Part shown: positions 8,331-16,803 of the stretch, piece after piece | How positions within the stretch are numbered: position 1 is the stretch's first letter | How the letters are laid out: each line of letters starts with the position of its first letter | DNA from: Rheinheimera sp. 1928-s | GTDB lineage: Bacteria; Pseudomonadota; Gammaproteobacteria; Enterobacterales; Alteromonadaceae | Reading direction: 5' to 3' | DNA: 64,000 bases | Assembly: GCF_029269265.1 (NCBI RefSeq) | Contig: NZ_JARIXP010000004.1 | Span: 124,001-188,000, forward strand | Notes under the pieces: model-generated | The model's database searches: none | Seen by the model: the letters and a program-made list of their open reading frames with translations, nothing else | What the model was told of the DNA's origin: nothing | Position numbers and translations under genes: made by a program

Positions 8331-9134
8331 ATGAAGCTTTTTCTTGCCGCCATAGTCTGTTTACTGCTGAGCTTCCGCTCACAAAGCTGCACCTTACGTA
8401 TGGGTATTGAAACCAGCTTTGCGCCTTATATTATTCAGCACGATGATAGCTGGCGTGGCCTGAATGTTGAGTTGCTGACCCGTCTGGCAAAGGAGGTGGG
8501 GTGTAAACTGGAGTTTATTCACAGCCCTTGGTTACGCTCGTTAAAGTTGATCGAACAAGGCGAACTGGATGTGTTAAGCCACTTAAGTTACAACGCCGAT
8601 CGCAGCAAACACTTTGTGTTTATTGGCCCACATCAGCAAGAAGTCATCTATCTGGTGGGAATAGCTCAGGCTTTTCCGGGGTTAACCAATCTGACACAAC
8701 TCAAACGCAGCGGCACATCGGGCATTATTGCGTTGCTTAATGGCGCTTATTACGGTGATGAGTTGGACAATATTTTAAACGATGCAAAAAATCGCACCCG
8801 TTTTGTGTTTATTCGAGGCAATGAGGATAAACAGGCGCTGCTGCTTAATGGTCGTGTACATGGCGTGCTGGAAGATATTGTGGCTTATCATTACTGGAAA
8901 AAGCAGGCTGGCTTGCCTACTGTGGGTTTAGAACCCTTGTTTGAGGTATATCAAAGCCCGGTGTATTTTGGCTTTAATCGCCACACACTTAGCCCGGAGC
9001 AATTAGAGCAACTGGCCAAAGCCTGGCAACGCTTATATAACAATGGCGAGCTTGGTCTCATAGTTCAGCGCTATCAAACGGCGGAGTATCAATTTAGTTT
9101 GCCTGCGCCCGCCTCCCTTTTACCGTCTTTATAG
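8331..9134 (+). CDS. Periplasmic solute-binding protein, family 3-like
   Basis: A 267-aa protein with a signal peptide (about 1-19, MKLFLAAIVCLLLSF) and the fold pattern of family 3 extracellular solute-binding proteins. It shows GIETSFAPY near the start, WRGLNVELLTRLAKEVGC as the first lobe helix, and GELDVLSHLSYNADRSKHF as the usual G-x-LD-x-L-x-T/R-R block. No transporter permease or ATPase gene is adjacent. Proteins of this type standing alone in this bacterial group are often orphan binding proteins or distant sensor-like modules. AAGG lies 6 nt before the ATG. The ligand is unknown. Confidence 0.8.
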   Translation: MKLFLAAIVCLLLSFRSQSCTLRMGIETSFAPYIIQHDDSWRGLNVELLTRLAKEVGCKLEFIHSPWLRSLKLIEQGELDVLSHLSYNADRSKHFVFIGPHQQEVIYLVGIAQAFPGLTNLTQLKRSGTSGIIALLNGAYYGDELDNILNDAKNRTRFVFIRGNEDKQALLLNGRVHGVLEDIVAYHYWKKQAGLPTVGLEPLFEVYQSPVYFGFNRHTLSPEQLEQLAKAWQRLYNNGELGLIVQRYQTAEYQFSLPAPASLLPSL

Positions 9135-9168
9135 CTGCAGAATAAGCAACAAAGACCCTGAAGCAAAA

Positions 9169-9194
9169 AAATCCCCGAACATGGTCGGGGATTT
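9169..9194 (-). terminator. Intrinsic terminator between convergent genes
   Basis: The 10-bp stem AAATCCCCGA / TCGGGGATTT with a 6-nt loop is followed on the minus strand by a run of T. It terminates the yciI-like gene and probably also the convergent solute-binding gene. Confidence 0.9.
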
Positions 9195-9233
9195 CTGGGA
9201 GCTATTTGGCTAAGCAGTCAGCACTTTCAGAGC

Positions 9234-9533
9234 TTAAGGCAACACCTTTTTAAATGGCTTCACTACTGAGTTTGCATAAACACCTGCAGCTATGTATGGA
9301 TCTGCTGCTGCCCAGGCTTTGGCCTGTTCTAAAGATTCAAACTGCGCCACTACTAAAGAACCGGTAAAACCTGCTTCGGCCGGGTCTTCCAGATCCACTG
9401 CCGGCAGAGGGCCAGCAATTAATAAACGGTCCTGAGCTTTTAATTCCTGCAAACGGGCTAAATGCTGTTCACGCACTTGCTTACGTAATGGCAGGCTATT
9501 TGGCACATCTTCCGAACAAATCATGTAATACAT
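9234..9533 (-). CDS. YciI family protein
   Basis: A 99-aa protein matching the YciI family across its whole length: [10 protein letters not shown], then [38 protein letters not shown], and [18 protein letters not shown]. These are small cytoplasmic ferredoxin-like-fold proteins of uncertain enzymatic role. The start at ATG 9533 is preferred over a TTG four codons earlier because GAGG lies 7 nt before it and the family begins there. A strong terminator follows. Confidence 0.9.
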   Translation of the reverse strand: MYYMICSEDVPNSLPLRKQVREQHLARLQELKAQDRLLIAGPLPAVDLEDPAEAGFTGSLVVAQFESLEQAKAWAAADPYIAAGVYANSVVKPFKKVLP

Positions 9534-9620
9534 CAGCGACCTCAACTAAAAGGGGTTATTTCGCGGCACCTTAGCAGAAGCGCTGATGCGATCCAAGCCA
9601 GCTGCGCCAGAATCACAGGC

Positions 9621-10331
9621 TTAAACCGCGTGCTGAAACTGAGTTTTACGCTCGTTGTAAAAGTCGACCATTTGCTGCATCACTGTTTCCTCATAAGGCT
9701 GCAGGCTGCTTAAAATCATGCGTTTTTCGCCACGGCCTATCACTTCACCCTTTTCTACCAACTCAAAACCTAAACGGGCTAAACCCCTTTTGCCTTCTAC
9801 TGTTAAGCCATTGTGGGCTAAACGTAATTCAGGCGATTGTGCTGAAAAACGGTCAAATTCCAGTGTCATGCTTTCGTAAATCACCAGCGGACGCTGTGGG
9901 TTAATCATCACCTGATGCTGCTGCATTAAAGGCTGCAAAATATGCGGGAAGTTTTGGCCTGAGAACCGCACATAGTCTTTGACTAAGGATTCGATGTAGC
10001 CCAACTCATGATGAATTTCACCTTGCTGGCGCAAAATCAAATAATTCTTTTGCTGCTGATCACATAAACGCCATTCATCACCTTGCTGCTCTGAGTGCAA
10101 CAGCACATCTGAGCTGACCATACCGGCGAAGGTGCAATGTAATTTTTGCGCTAAACCGTGTTTGCTGACCATATGAGCAAACAACAAATCACCAGGCACA
10201 CAGAATCTTTTACTGTCGGCGTCGTGGATAGGGTTAAAATCTGTGGCCACTTCCTTGGCAAAACGGCAGGCCTGCTGGCGGCTAAAACTGACTTCGTGGT
10301 TATGCTCACTAATAAACTGCTGTAAAAACAT
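9621..10331 (-). CDS. DUF3581 family protein
   Basis: A 236-aa cytoplasmic protein whose N-terminal part (FSRQQACRFAKEVATDFNPIHDADSKRFCVPGDLLFA, about residues 16-51) is the hallmark of the DUF3581 family of marine gammaproteobacteria. The NPIHD...PGDLLF pattern recalls hot-dog-fold hydratases of the MaoC type, so a hot-dog fold with an acyl ligand is possible, but this is inference. GGGGAT precedes the ATG. It is transcribed alone, between yciI and the EAL-CBS-GGDEF gene. Confidence 0.8.
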   Translation of the reverse strand: MFLQQFISEHNHEVSFSRQQACRFAKEVATDFNPIHDADSKRFCVPGDLLFAHMVSKHGLAQKLHCTFAGMVSSDVLLHSEQQGDEWRLCDQQQKNYLILRQQGEIHHELGYIESLVKDYVRFSGQNFPHILQPLMQQHQVMINPQRPLVIYESMTLEFDRFSAQSPELRLAHNGLTVEGKRGLARLGFELVEKGEVIGRGEKRMILSSLQPYEETVMQQMVDFYNERKTQFQHAV

Positions 10332-10405
10332 GGATCCCCGTCCTGACGACTATCGAAGTGGTGCAGTGTACCTCAGCAGGCGTGTTGAATTGGTCTAGCC
10401 AGTCA

Positions 10406-12172
10406 TTAGTTGACTAAAGCATTCTGGCCAGGCCCACGTCGGCGTGAGATAAACAAAAAGTTGCCCTGTGGTTTTTTTGCCTGTGTTTTGGCATCACTGG
10501 CCAAAGCGGCCACATCATGGTGACAAACACATAACCTTGGGTCGGGAGACACTACCCCAACTGCCAGACTGAGTAAAGGATAAAACACCTGCTCGCCACT
10601 GCGGCTCTGGCTACGAATACCACCCGCCTGCACATGAGCAGTTTCATAATAAAACAGCACACGTTCAGCAAACTCATTCAGTACCTGCTGACATAACTCC
10701 TGCCAGTTTTCACTGGTGAAGATAACGACAAAATCATCTCCACCCACATGCCCAACAAAATGCCCACCAGCCCCTGCTATGCTGGTCAGCAATTCAGCCA
10801 CCAGTTGGATCACTAAATCGCCTCTGCTGTAACCATAGGTATCGTTGTAGGGTTTAAAGTCGTTTAAATCAAAATAGGCGATATGAAAGCTTTTACGCCG
10901 CTGCAATAAACCATCGATTTCACGATAAATGGGTACGTTGCCAGGCAATAAGGTAAGAGGATTAGCGTAGCGCGCATTTTGTAATTTGCTTTCGGTGATA
11001 CGTTTTAATAAAGCCCGCACCGAACCTAACCCCAGATACTTTTGATCGCGGGTAACAATAAAATACCAGCTGCCTTCATCATCCTGATCGGTTACCTGCT
11101 GACTCAACTGATCCAGGCTGCAATGCTCGTCTACGATCACCGCATCCTGATCCATCAGCGCTTTGACCGTTTTCTTTTCATACAAAGCACGGCCATAAGG
11201 GCTTGAGAACAGCTCAAACAACACAGACTTCTGAATAATACCTACAGGCTGCTCGTCTTCAACCACGGCCAGACTGGACCACTGTGGGTTTTTACTGAAG
11301 ATATCAAACAGCTGCGCCACAGTGGTCATACTGGCGACCGCAGGCACTGTTAATAATAAAGCCCCGACCTGCTCAGTTGAATTAGTTGGCGTACTGCCCT
11401 GATTAGGATTGAGCTGATAGCTGCCGGTGACTACAGAACTCATCACCGCATGAGGGCGGCCTAATAAATAGCCCTGCCCATAATCGGCCCCCAGTTCCTG
11501 GCACAGCAGCAACTCTTCGCGGGTTTCAATACCTTCGGCTACCACAGCCGAGCCTGTACTTTTTGCCAAAGCAATAATACTGCGGACAAATTCTTTTTTG
11601 GTCGGGTCGGCATGCACCTGACTGATAAAGTAGCGGTCAATTTTAATCAGATCGGGTTTAAGCTCAGACCAGAGTTTTAAACCGGAAAAGCCACTGCCTA
11701 AATCGTCAATAGCAATACGGAAACCCAGTTCGCGGTAATGATGCACTGCATTCACCAGCACAGAGGAGTCATCTACCTGATATTGCTCCGACAGTTCAAT
11801 CACCACCCGGCTAGGATCCAGTTGATACTGTTTCAGCAGAGCCAGGGTTAAACCGGATGGATGATCATTCGACAATAATAACAGCGGGTTGACGTTTAAA
11901 TACAAATCGCCCGGCACAGCAGCTGCGGCAAAAGCCGCAATACTCAGTTCACGACAAAGCATTTCCAGTTCAGGCAAGAGCTGGCATTGATGCGCCACTT
12001 TAAATAACACCAGAGGAGAATGCAGCGGGCTGTCAGAAGGCCCGCGGATCAGCGCTTCATAGCCCTGAATATGGCCGGTATTAAAATCCAGTACAGGCTG
12101 AAACAGCGGCTGCAACTTACGCTGCTGTAAAATACTGACCAGTTCTTGCCTGTAACTTTCATCTGTCCACAT
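10406..12172 (-). CDS. EAL-CBS-GGDEF cyclic-di-GMP protein
   Basis: Domain order is EAL (about 8-250), a CBS pair (about 270-400), then GGDEF (about 415-570). The EAL domain keeps the residues expected for phosphodiesterase activity: EALIR, LNVNP, ELSE, DDLGSGF, LIKID, AEGIET, GQGYLLGRP. The GGDEF motif reads GGDDF, and the RxxD inhibitory site that should lie five residues before it is absent. The protein has no membrane segment or signal peptide. I expect c-di-GMP breakdown tuned by a ligand (often a nucleotide) at the CBS pair. ATG 12172 is the likely start; longer in-frame starts up to 12289 would add about 39 non-conserved residues. Confidence 0.85.
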   Translation of the reverse strand: MWTDESYRQELVSILQQRKLQPLFQPVLDFNTGHIQGYEALIRGPSDSPLHSPLVLFKVAHQCQLLPELEMLCRELSIAAFAAAAVPGDLYLNVNPLLLLSNDHPSGLTLALLKQYQLDPSRVVIELSEQYQVDDSSVLVNAVHHYRELGFRIAIDDLGSGFSGLKLWSELKPDLIKIDRYFISQVHADPTKKEFVRSIIALAKSTGSAVVAEGIETREELLLCQELGADYGQGYLLGRPHAVMSSVVTGSYQLNPNQGSTPTNSTEQVGALLLTVPAVASMTTVAQLFDIFSKNPQWSSLAVVEDEQPVGIIQKSVLFELFSSPYGRALYEKKTVKALMDQDAVIVDEHCSLDQLSQQVTDQDDEGSWYFIVTRDQKYLGLGSVRALLKRITESKLQNARYANPLTLLPGNVPIYREIDGLLQRRKSFHIAYFDLNDFKPYNDTYGYSRGDLVIQLVAELLTSIAGAGGHFVGHVGGDDFVVIFTSENWQELCQQVLNEFAERVLFYYETAHVQAGGIRSQSRSGEQVFYPLLSLAVGVVSPDPRLCVCHHDVAALASDAKTQAKKPQGNFLFISRRRGPGQNALVN

Positions 12173-12543
12173 GGTACTGCGCTCATACAACCTTAATATG
12201 TGAAGTGTAAGAAGCCTGTGTGACAACCATATGACTATGGCCTTCTTACTTGAAACCGCTGCTGCTTTGACTGTACTCACCAACCCCAATCACATAGGAC
12301 TACTATGCTCATGAGGATTGATTCGCTTGTCGCCTTGCCGCAATTCCAATTAATTTGTCCATGGCCTTTTCCTGCGACAAGATACAAACCGCGGATTTGG
12401 CGCGATTCTGGCAAGGCAATGGGTTGCAGCTGGCTTTATCGTCAGAAAGTTGACAGAAGGCAGCATAAAGCAGACTCAATAACTTGACCCTGCCCTGTGC
12501 CTTGGGTCTAATAGCGCGCTTTTTAAAACCGGATTTTGTATTT
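12173..12543. other. Non-coding stretch between c-di-GMP gene and Sel1 gene
   Basis: 371 bp holding the divergent upstream regions. A 30-codon frame from ATG 12361 to TGA 12451 (beginning MAFSCDKIQTADLARFW) is open but has no ribosome site or recognisable family. Nothing else stands out. Confidence 0.4.
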
Positions 12544-13056
12544 ATGACAACACCACAGCTTTTAAGCCCAGAATTTACAGGTATTGATGATTTAACTTTG
12601 GCTGAAGTGGACGCCAAGCTAAAAGAACATCAACAGCTACTGCAGGTTTTGTTGCAATCACCTGGCAGCATGTTGTCGTATTTACCGCAAAATGACTCGG
12701 CTTTGGTCGCTCAGGCAGACGCTCAACAAGACGCAGAACAACTTTTTCAACAGGCTGTCGCTTTATCACAACAACAGCATGGGCATCAGGCAGCTACTTT
12801 CTATTGTCGTGCTGCTTATGCCGGTCATTTACAGGCACAGGTTCAGTTAGGTCACTGTTACTTAAAAGGGGCTGGTGTGCCTAAGTCTGCCGTATTGGCT
12901 TACAGCTGGTTTATTTTGGCGGCTTTACAGCAAGACAAGACAGCTGAACAGGCCTGTACAGTACTGTGTAAACACTTAACTGCAGTGGACCAACAGCAAG
13001 CTCAGCAATTAGCTGCTGAACGATTTGAAAAAATTACGTTACAAAACAACAAGTAA
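12544..13056 (+). CDS. Sel1-repeat-like small protein
   Basis: A 170-aa cytoplasmic protein. The C-terminal half holds a Sel1-type repeat (AQVQLGHCYLKGAGVPKS, then AVLAYSWFILAALQQDKTA, about residues 98-135), the helical pair that usually makes protein contacts. The N-terminal third is polar and Q-rich, with a short DLTLAEVDAKLKEHQQLL helix. ATG 12544 is chosen; an in-frame TTG at 12484 would add residues without family support. It lies 125 bp before the LexA-controlled sulA-like gene, but I see no LexA box in front of this one. Confidence 0.7.
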   Translation: MTTPQLLSPEFTGIDDLTLAEVDAKLKEHQQLLQVLLQSPGSMLSYLPQNDSALVAQADAQQDAEQLFQQAVALSQQQHGHQAATFYCRAAYAGHLQAQVQLGHCYLKGAGVPKSAVLAYSWFILAALQQDKTAEQACTVLCKHLTAVDQQQAQQLAAERFEKITLQNNK

Positions 13057-13110
13057 CAAGGAACCTTTTCAAAGAGAGTAAAAAAACAGCAAAAACTTTA
13101 TAAAAAGAGC

Positions 13111-13139
13111 TTGCTTTTTAAACAACAGAAAACTACTGT
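13111..13139 (+). promoter_or_regulatory. sigma-70-type promoter of the sulA-like gene
   Basis: TTGCTT (13111-13116) and TACTGT (13134-13139) are separated by 17 nt. The -10 hexamer overlaps the first LexA box, the arrangement expected for direct SOS repression. Confidence 0.6.
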
Positions 13140-13168
13140 ATATCCATACACTGTAAATGCAAACAGTA
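13134..13168 (+). promoter_or_regulatory. Two overlapping LexA (SOS) boxes
   Basis: Box 1 is TACTGTATATCCATACACTG (13134-13153; the last arm is ACAC instead of ACAG). Box 2 has CTGT at 13151-13154 and ACAG at 13163-13166 separated by 8 nt, a perfect CTGT-N8-ACAG match. They share bases, lie 14-48 nt before the sulA-like ATG, and cover the promoter's -10 element. Confidence 0.85.
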
Positions 13169-13181
13169 CTGGAGCGTCACT

Positions 13182-13652
13182 ATGTTGAATTTAAATAAAG
13201 CAGTTCAGGCCTACTCTTCACTGAACCCAAATCAGTCGCAGCATAAAACCGGTCAAACGGCTTTTTATCAAAAATTGCAGGTGACTGCGGGACAGCTTGC
13301 CTTGCCTGAATTGCTGTTTATTATTCAGCAGCATCAACAACACTCAGGCTGGGTGTTGTTACTGGCACCCAATCAGTTACCGGATAAATCGACCTTCAGT
13401 GGTTTTGAGCTAGATATGTCCAAAGTACTGGTGATCCAGCAAAAACAAATCAGCAATATTCATACAGTCCTGAGTGACGCCTTAAGCAGTAGTACTTGTA
13501 GTGCAGTAGTGGTATGGCAGGATCAGTTCAGCGAAAGCTCATTGCAGCATTATCAGCAACTGGCAGAACAACACCAAACCTGTTTTTACCAGTTAAGCAG
13601 CGACGCCACACAAGCTCAGAGCATGAATCAGCGTATTGCTGTCAGTCATTAA
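13182..13652 (+). CDS. sulA: SulA-like SOS cell-division inhibitor
   Basis: A 156-aa protein of the SulA/RecA-like (imuA-sulA) fold. The segment GQLALPELLFIIQQHQQHSGWVLLLAP resembles the start of the SulA core, and KVLVIQQKQISNIHTVLSDAL followed by CSAVVVWQDQ matches the later core strands. SulA blocks FtsZ polymerisation during DNA damage. The placement behind two LexA boxes strongly supports this assignment. GGAG lies about 7 nt before the ATG. E. coli SulA is 169 aa, so the size fits. No lexA or imuB gene is adjacent. Sequence identity to classical SulA looks low, so the FtsZ target is inferred. Confidence 0.75.
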   Translation: MLNLNKAVQAYSSLNPNQSQHKTGQTAFYQKLQVTAGQLALPELLFIIQQHQQHSGWVLLLAPNQLPDKSTFSGFELDMSKVLVIQQKQISNIHTVLSDALSSSTCSAVVVWQDQFSESSLQHYQQLAEQHQTCFYQLSSDATQAQSMNQRIAVSH

Positions 13653-13662
13653 TACAGGCCTG

Positions 13663-13689
13663 AAGCCGGATATAAGTAATAACCGGCTT
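13663..13689 (+). terminator. Stem-loop after sulA-like gene
   Basis: AAGCCGG (13663-13669) pairs with CCGGCTT (13683-13689) around a 13-nt AT-rich loop, 11 nt after the stop. No U-tract follows, so it is a weak terminator candidate. Confidence 0.4.
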
Positions 13690-13807
13690 GGCCCTGACAA
13701 CCGTTTTGCTTACACTAAGCTCTGATGAAAGTGATTCATTGATGTATTTCATTGAAGCTGTTTGTTGAGGCTTTGTTGAAGTATCAGAAGCAGAGTGAGT
13801 AAACAAA

Positions 13808-14317
13808 GTGACGGTTGTGTTGTCTTTTCCATGTTATTGCGGTTCAGGTAAGAAGTTTTCCACCTGCTGTGAGCCGCTGATCTGTGGCCAAGCTGCGGCA
13901 CAAAACCCGGAGCAACTGATGCGTTCGCGGTACAGCGCCTATTGTCATCATGCCAAAGATCCGCAGTGCTACAGCTATATAGTGCAGACTTACCATTCCA
14001 AAGCCCGCTCGTTACACAGTGAGGCAGATATTGCCGACTTCGCCAACGCAGTGCATTTTATTGGGCTGAAAATTCTTTCTGATTCACCACGACCCGAGCA
14101 GACATTAACAAGCAACCAGGTGCATTTTATTGCCTCTTATCTGGCAGGCGATAAATTAGAACTGCTGGATGAAGTATCGGATTTCGAGCTGGAACAAGGC
14201 CGCTGGATGTATTGCAGTGGAGTATTAACAGAACATCCTGCAGTCAGAGTATCTCGCAACGATCCTTGCCCTTGTGGCAGTGGCCTTAAATTTAAGAAAT
14301 GCCAACATCGGATTTAA
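13808..14317 (+). CDS. YchJ family SEC-C motif protein
   Basis: A 169-aa protein with a zinc-binding SEC-C-like motif at each end: CYCGSGKKFSTCC near residues 9-21 and PCPCGSGLKFKKCQ at the C terminus. Between them is the YchJ central domain (EQLMRSRYSAYCHHA, with VHFIGLKILS further on), an NTF2-like fold. The last motif normally ends KCC or KCCG; here it is KCQH, so one metal ligand is replaced by Q or supplied by the His. The role of YchJ is unknown. Start GTG 13808 is tentative; GTG at 13817 is another possibility. Confidence 0.85.
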   Translation: MTVVLSFPCYCGSGKKFSTCCEPLICGQAAAQNPEQLMRSRYSAYCHHAKDPQCYSYIVQTYHSKARSLHSEADIADFANAVHFIGLKILSDSPRPEQTLTSNQVHFIASYLAGDKLELLDEVSDFELEQGRWMYCSGVLTEHPAVRVSRNDPCPCGSGLKFKKCQHRI

Positions 14318-14324
14318 CTGAGTA

Positions 14325-14783
14325 TCAGGCGTGCAGCTGATTTAAAATCTCATACAAAGCGGTAGGATCGGCCTGCATCATCTCTGGTTTTTGCTGCACT
14401 AAATGACGTCTTGCATGCAAACTTAAACCTGATTTCACCTCATCCGGCAGCTTGTGTTTATTGTCTTCCATCACCAAAGGTGCACCTTGTAACGAGTGCA
14501 TTAAACGCAAAGCGACAGCTCCCCCTTGCTGGAAGGCTGTAGCCTGTTGTTTTAAATGCTGTTCGTCTTGTGGTTGAAAACTAAAAGGCCTGGCCTGCTG
14601 TATACCCAGTTGCTGGTACAGATCTGGTTGGAACCTGGCACTTTCTGTATCCGGAGTATAAAACTGAGCTGATTCATCGACCGCAGGCGACAGAAAAGCC
14701 AGCCACAGCGAAAAATCACTGAATCGGTGTTGCTGTATCGCCTCATTTAACCGAATACCGGTTTGCCACTCATTTATCAGCAT
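14325..14783 (-). CDS. VC2046/SO_2500 family protein
   Basis: A 152-aa soluble protein that resembles the small VC2046/SO_2500 family of Vibrio and Shewanella relatives: LINEWQTGIRLNEAIQQHRFSDFSLWLAFLS at the N terminus, and a C-terminal HARRHLV. There are no membrane segments, signal peptide or catalytic motif that I can see. It is convergent with ychJ, only 7 bp apart, and its start lies about 110 bp from the tRNA-Tyr gene on the other strand. Function is unknown, and the family name is from memory of its sequence pattern. Confidence 0.65.
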   Translation of the reverse strand: MLINEWQTGIRLNEAIQQHRFSDFSLWLAFLSPAVDESAQFYTPDTESARFQPDLYQQLGIQQARPFSFQPQDEQHLKQQATAFQQGGAVALRLMHSLQGAPLVMEDNKHKLPDEVKSGLSLHARRHLVQQKPEMMQADPTALYEILNQLHA

Positions 14784-14851
14784 AAAATCTGCACAAAAAC
14801 ATCATATTGTTTGCTTTATCGGCAGTCAGACAAAAAAGTTGAGTAATTTTC

Positions 14852-14879
14852 TTTACATCAAAATGTTTTTTGATAAGAT
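14852..14879 (+). promoter_or_regulatory. Promoter of tRNA-Tyr
   Basis: TTTACA (14852-14857) and TAAGAT (14874-14879) with a 16-nt spacer are followed by a GC-rich discriminator (GCGCACC). The tRNA 5' end is 15 nt downstream. The GC-rich discriminator is typical of stringently controlled stable-RNA promoters. Confidence 0.7.
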
Positions 14880-14894
14880 GCGCACCACACTTGT

Positions 14895-14979
<85 letters not shown>

Positions 14980-15082
14980 TTTTCCTTCTGCATTACAGTT
15001 CAAAAATAAGTCTCTAAATTTTCCTTGCTAAAATCAAACATATTATCAACACTTGCGATAATTGAATCGATAGGTTTGCTGA

Positions 15083-16771
15083 ATGTCGTACAAAACTCTC
15101 GAAAATCTTCGAGTCCTGATTGTTGATGACCAACGCCCCTTCCAGCTATTGCTCAAAGGCATACTGTATTCGATGGGTGCAACCAATATTGCCTTTGTTC
15201 TGACCGGCGAACAGGCCTTGTGGAAGTGCATGCATGGCTCTTACGACGTGTTATTTGTTGACTACAACTTAGGTTCAGGCAAAAACGGCCGTCAGTTACT
15301 AGAAGATTTGCGCGAGAAAAAACTGCTGCACCCTGCTGCTGTCTATATGCTGGTCACAGGTGAAAATCAGGTGCCTATGGTCGTAGGCGCTGTTGAAGCA
15401 GAACCAGACGACTACATCATCAAACCCTTTTCGCAAAGTGTATTACGCACTCGTCTGGTTAAAATTCAAAATAAGAAAAAGCAGCTTGCACCTATTTATC
15501 AGGCCATGTTTGATGAACAACCCGAACTGGTGATCGAAGCCTGTAAGCAAGAACGTGAACAAGCCAGCCGTTATCATTCTTTGTGTGGTCGTATTCAGGC
15601 CGAAACGCACTTGAAACTCAAACAGTATCAAGAAGCAGAAGCTTTGCTTTCAGAAACGCTGGCCTTTAGTCGCACGAATTGGGCTTTATTGCTGCAGGCT
15701 CGTTTGTGTTTTGAACAAGAACGTTATGAAGAAAGCCTGGAGCTTTGTAATGAGGCTATTGATACCAACAGATACTTTGCCGAAGCTTATGATCTGAAAG
15801 CCCGCAATTTAATAGCTCAGGGTTTGATGGAAGAGGCCATGGTGGTGATCACTCAGGCTATCGTTATTTCGCCTTTTTCTGTCAGTCGGCAAAATTTGCT
15901 GATGGACATCGCCAGGGAAATGGACGATTTGGCCAATCTGGTACAGGCCAGTAAACAAATTTACGAAATTACCAGACGTTCTGCCCGTCAGGAAGTGGTG
16001 CATCTGCTGAACTACATCCGCACTGTGATTGATGCGGCTTCGCGGTCTGAAGAGCTGAATCAACGCAACAAGTACCAGCAAGAAGCGCTGATGGCCATTC
16101 ACAGAGCAAAACGTGAAGATACCGTCATTCGTGACTTTGACTTTGATTTGTTTGAAACCTTATGTCAGGCTCGTTTAGAGTCTTTAAGCGGTCAGCAATA
16201 TCTGGCGAAAAAAACCTTCGCCACAGTGTCTGATCGCGTTTCCGCACAAATGAACCCTGAAATCGATCCGGAAAAACCGGATGAAATGCCACCTATACCG
16301 CACTGTGCTGCAGATGCCGTACTGTTGCTGAACCAAATTGGTGAGTTTGAACAGGCATCAGCCTTGACGCAGAAGCTACAAAACTTGTCCGGTGCTATTG
16401 ATCCTATACTGGAAAAACTGTTCAGCGAACAACAAAGCCGCTCATTGAGCCGTCAGGCCAGCTTTAACGAACTCAATAAACAAGGTATTCAGTTCTACAA
16501 AGAAAGCAATTACGAGCAGGCTTTGATCCGTTTTGAACAAGCACTGGAAGTTGCCCCAATGAACACAGGCAGTGCGCTGAACTATATTCAGACCGCGATA
16601 CAGATGATGGCGGATCCAAAACGGAAAAAACCGCTGGAACTGGCGGAAAAATGCCGGAAAACCTTCAGAATTGTAGACAATATGCCGCTACCGGAACACC
16701 ATAGAGTGCGCCATCAGGAGTTATTGCAACAGTTTAATAAACTCAAAGAAGAAAAACGTTACAGCCGCTAA
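15083..16771 (+). CDS. Response regulator with TPR output (REC-TPR)
   Basis: A 562-aa protein. The N-terminal receiver domain (about 8-130) has the acidic pair in VLIVDDQRP, the phosphoacceptor Asp in VLFVDYNLG, the switch residue in LVTGEN and the conserved Lys in YIIKPFS. The remainder is a series of TPR-like helical repeats (for example AEALLSETLAFSRTNWALLL, CNEAIDTNRYFAEAYDLKAR and the last one near ALIRFEQALEVAPMNTGSAL). There is no DNA-binding or enzymatic output domain, so output is probably through protein binding. No kinase gene is adjacent; a small histidine-kinase-like gene lies at 60990 in this window, but a link is speculation. Confidence 0.85.
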   Translation: MSYKTLENLRVLIVDDQRPFQLLLKGILYSMGATNIAFVLTGEQALWKCMHGSYDVLFVDYNLGSGKNGRQLLEDLREKKLLHPAAVYMLVTGENQVPMVVGAVEAEPDDYIIKPFSQSVLRTRLVKIQNKKKQLAPIYQAMFDEQPELVIEACKQEREQASRYHSLCGRIQAETHLKLKQYQEAEALLSETLAFSRTNWALLLQARLCFEQERYEESLELCNEAIDTNRYFAEAYDLKARNLIAQGLMEEAMVVITQAIVISPFSVSRQNLLMDIAREMDDLANLVQASKQIYEITRRSARQEVVHLLNYIRTVIDAASRSEELNQRNKYQQEALMAIHRAKREDTVIRDFDFDLFETLCQARLESLSGQQYLAKKTFATVSDRVSAQMNPEIDPEKPDEMPPIPHCAADAVLLLNQIGEFEQASALTQKLQNLSGAIDPILEKLFSEQQSRSLSRQASFNELNKQGIQFYKESNYEQALIRFEQALEVAPMNTGSALNYIQTAIQMMADPKRKKPLELAEKCRKTFRIVDNMPLPEHHRVRHQELLQQFNKLKEEKRYSR

Positions 16772-16803
16772 AAGGCCTTTCAGCGGCTGAAAACAAGCAG
16801 ATT

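Noticed and set aside
12361-12453. 30-codon frame beginning MAFSCDKIQTADLARFW
   Set aside because: No ribosome site, no family, and overlapping frames of equal quality on the other strand.
16762-16789. 8-bp stem-loop CAGCCGCT/AGCGGCTG at the end of the REC-TPR gene as terminator
   Set aside because: The left arm is coding and there is no U-tract on either strand, so termination is not supported.
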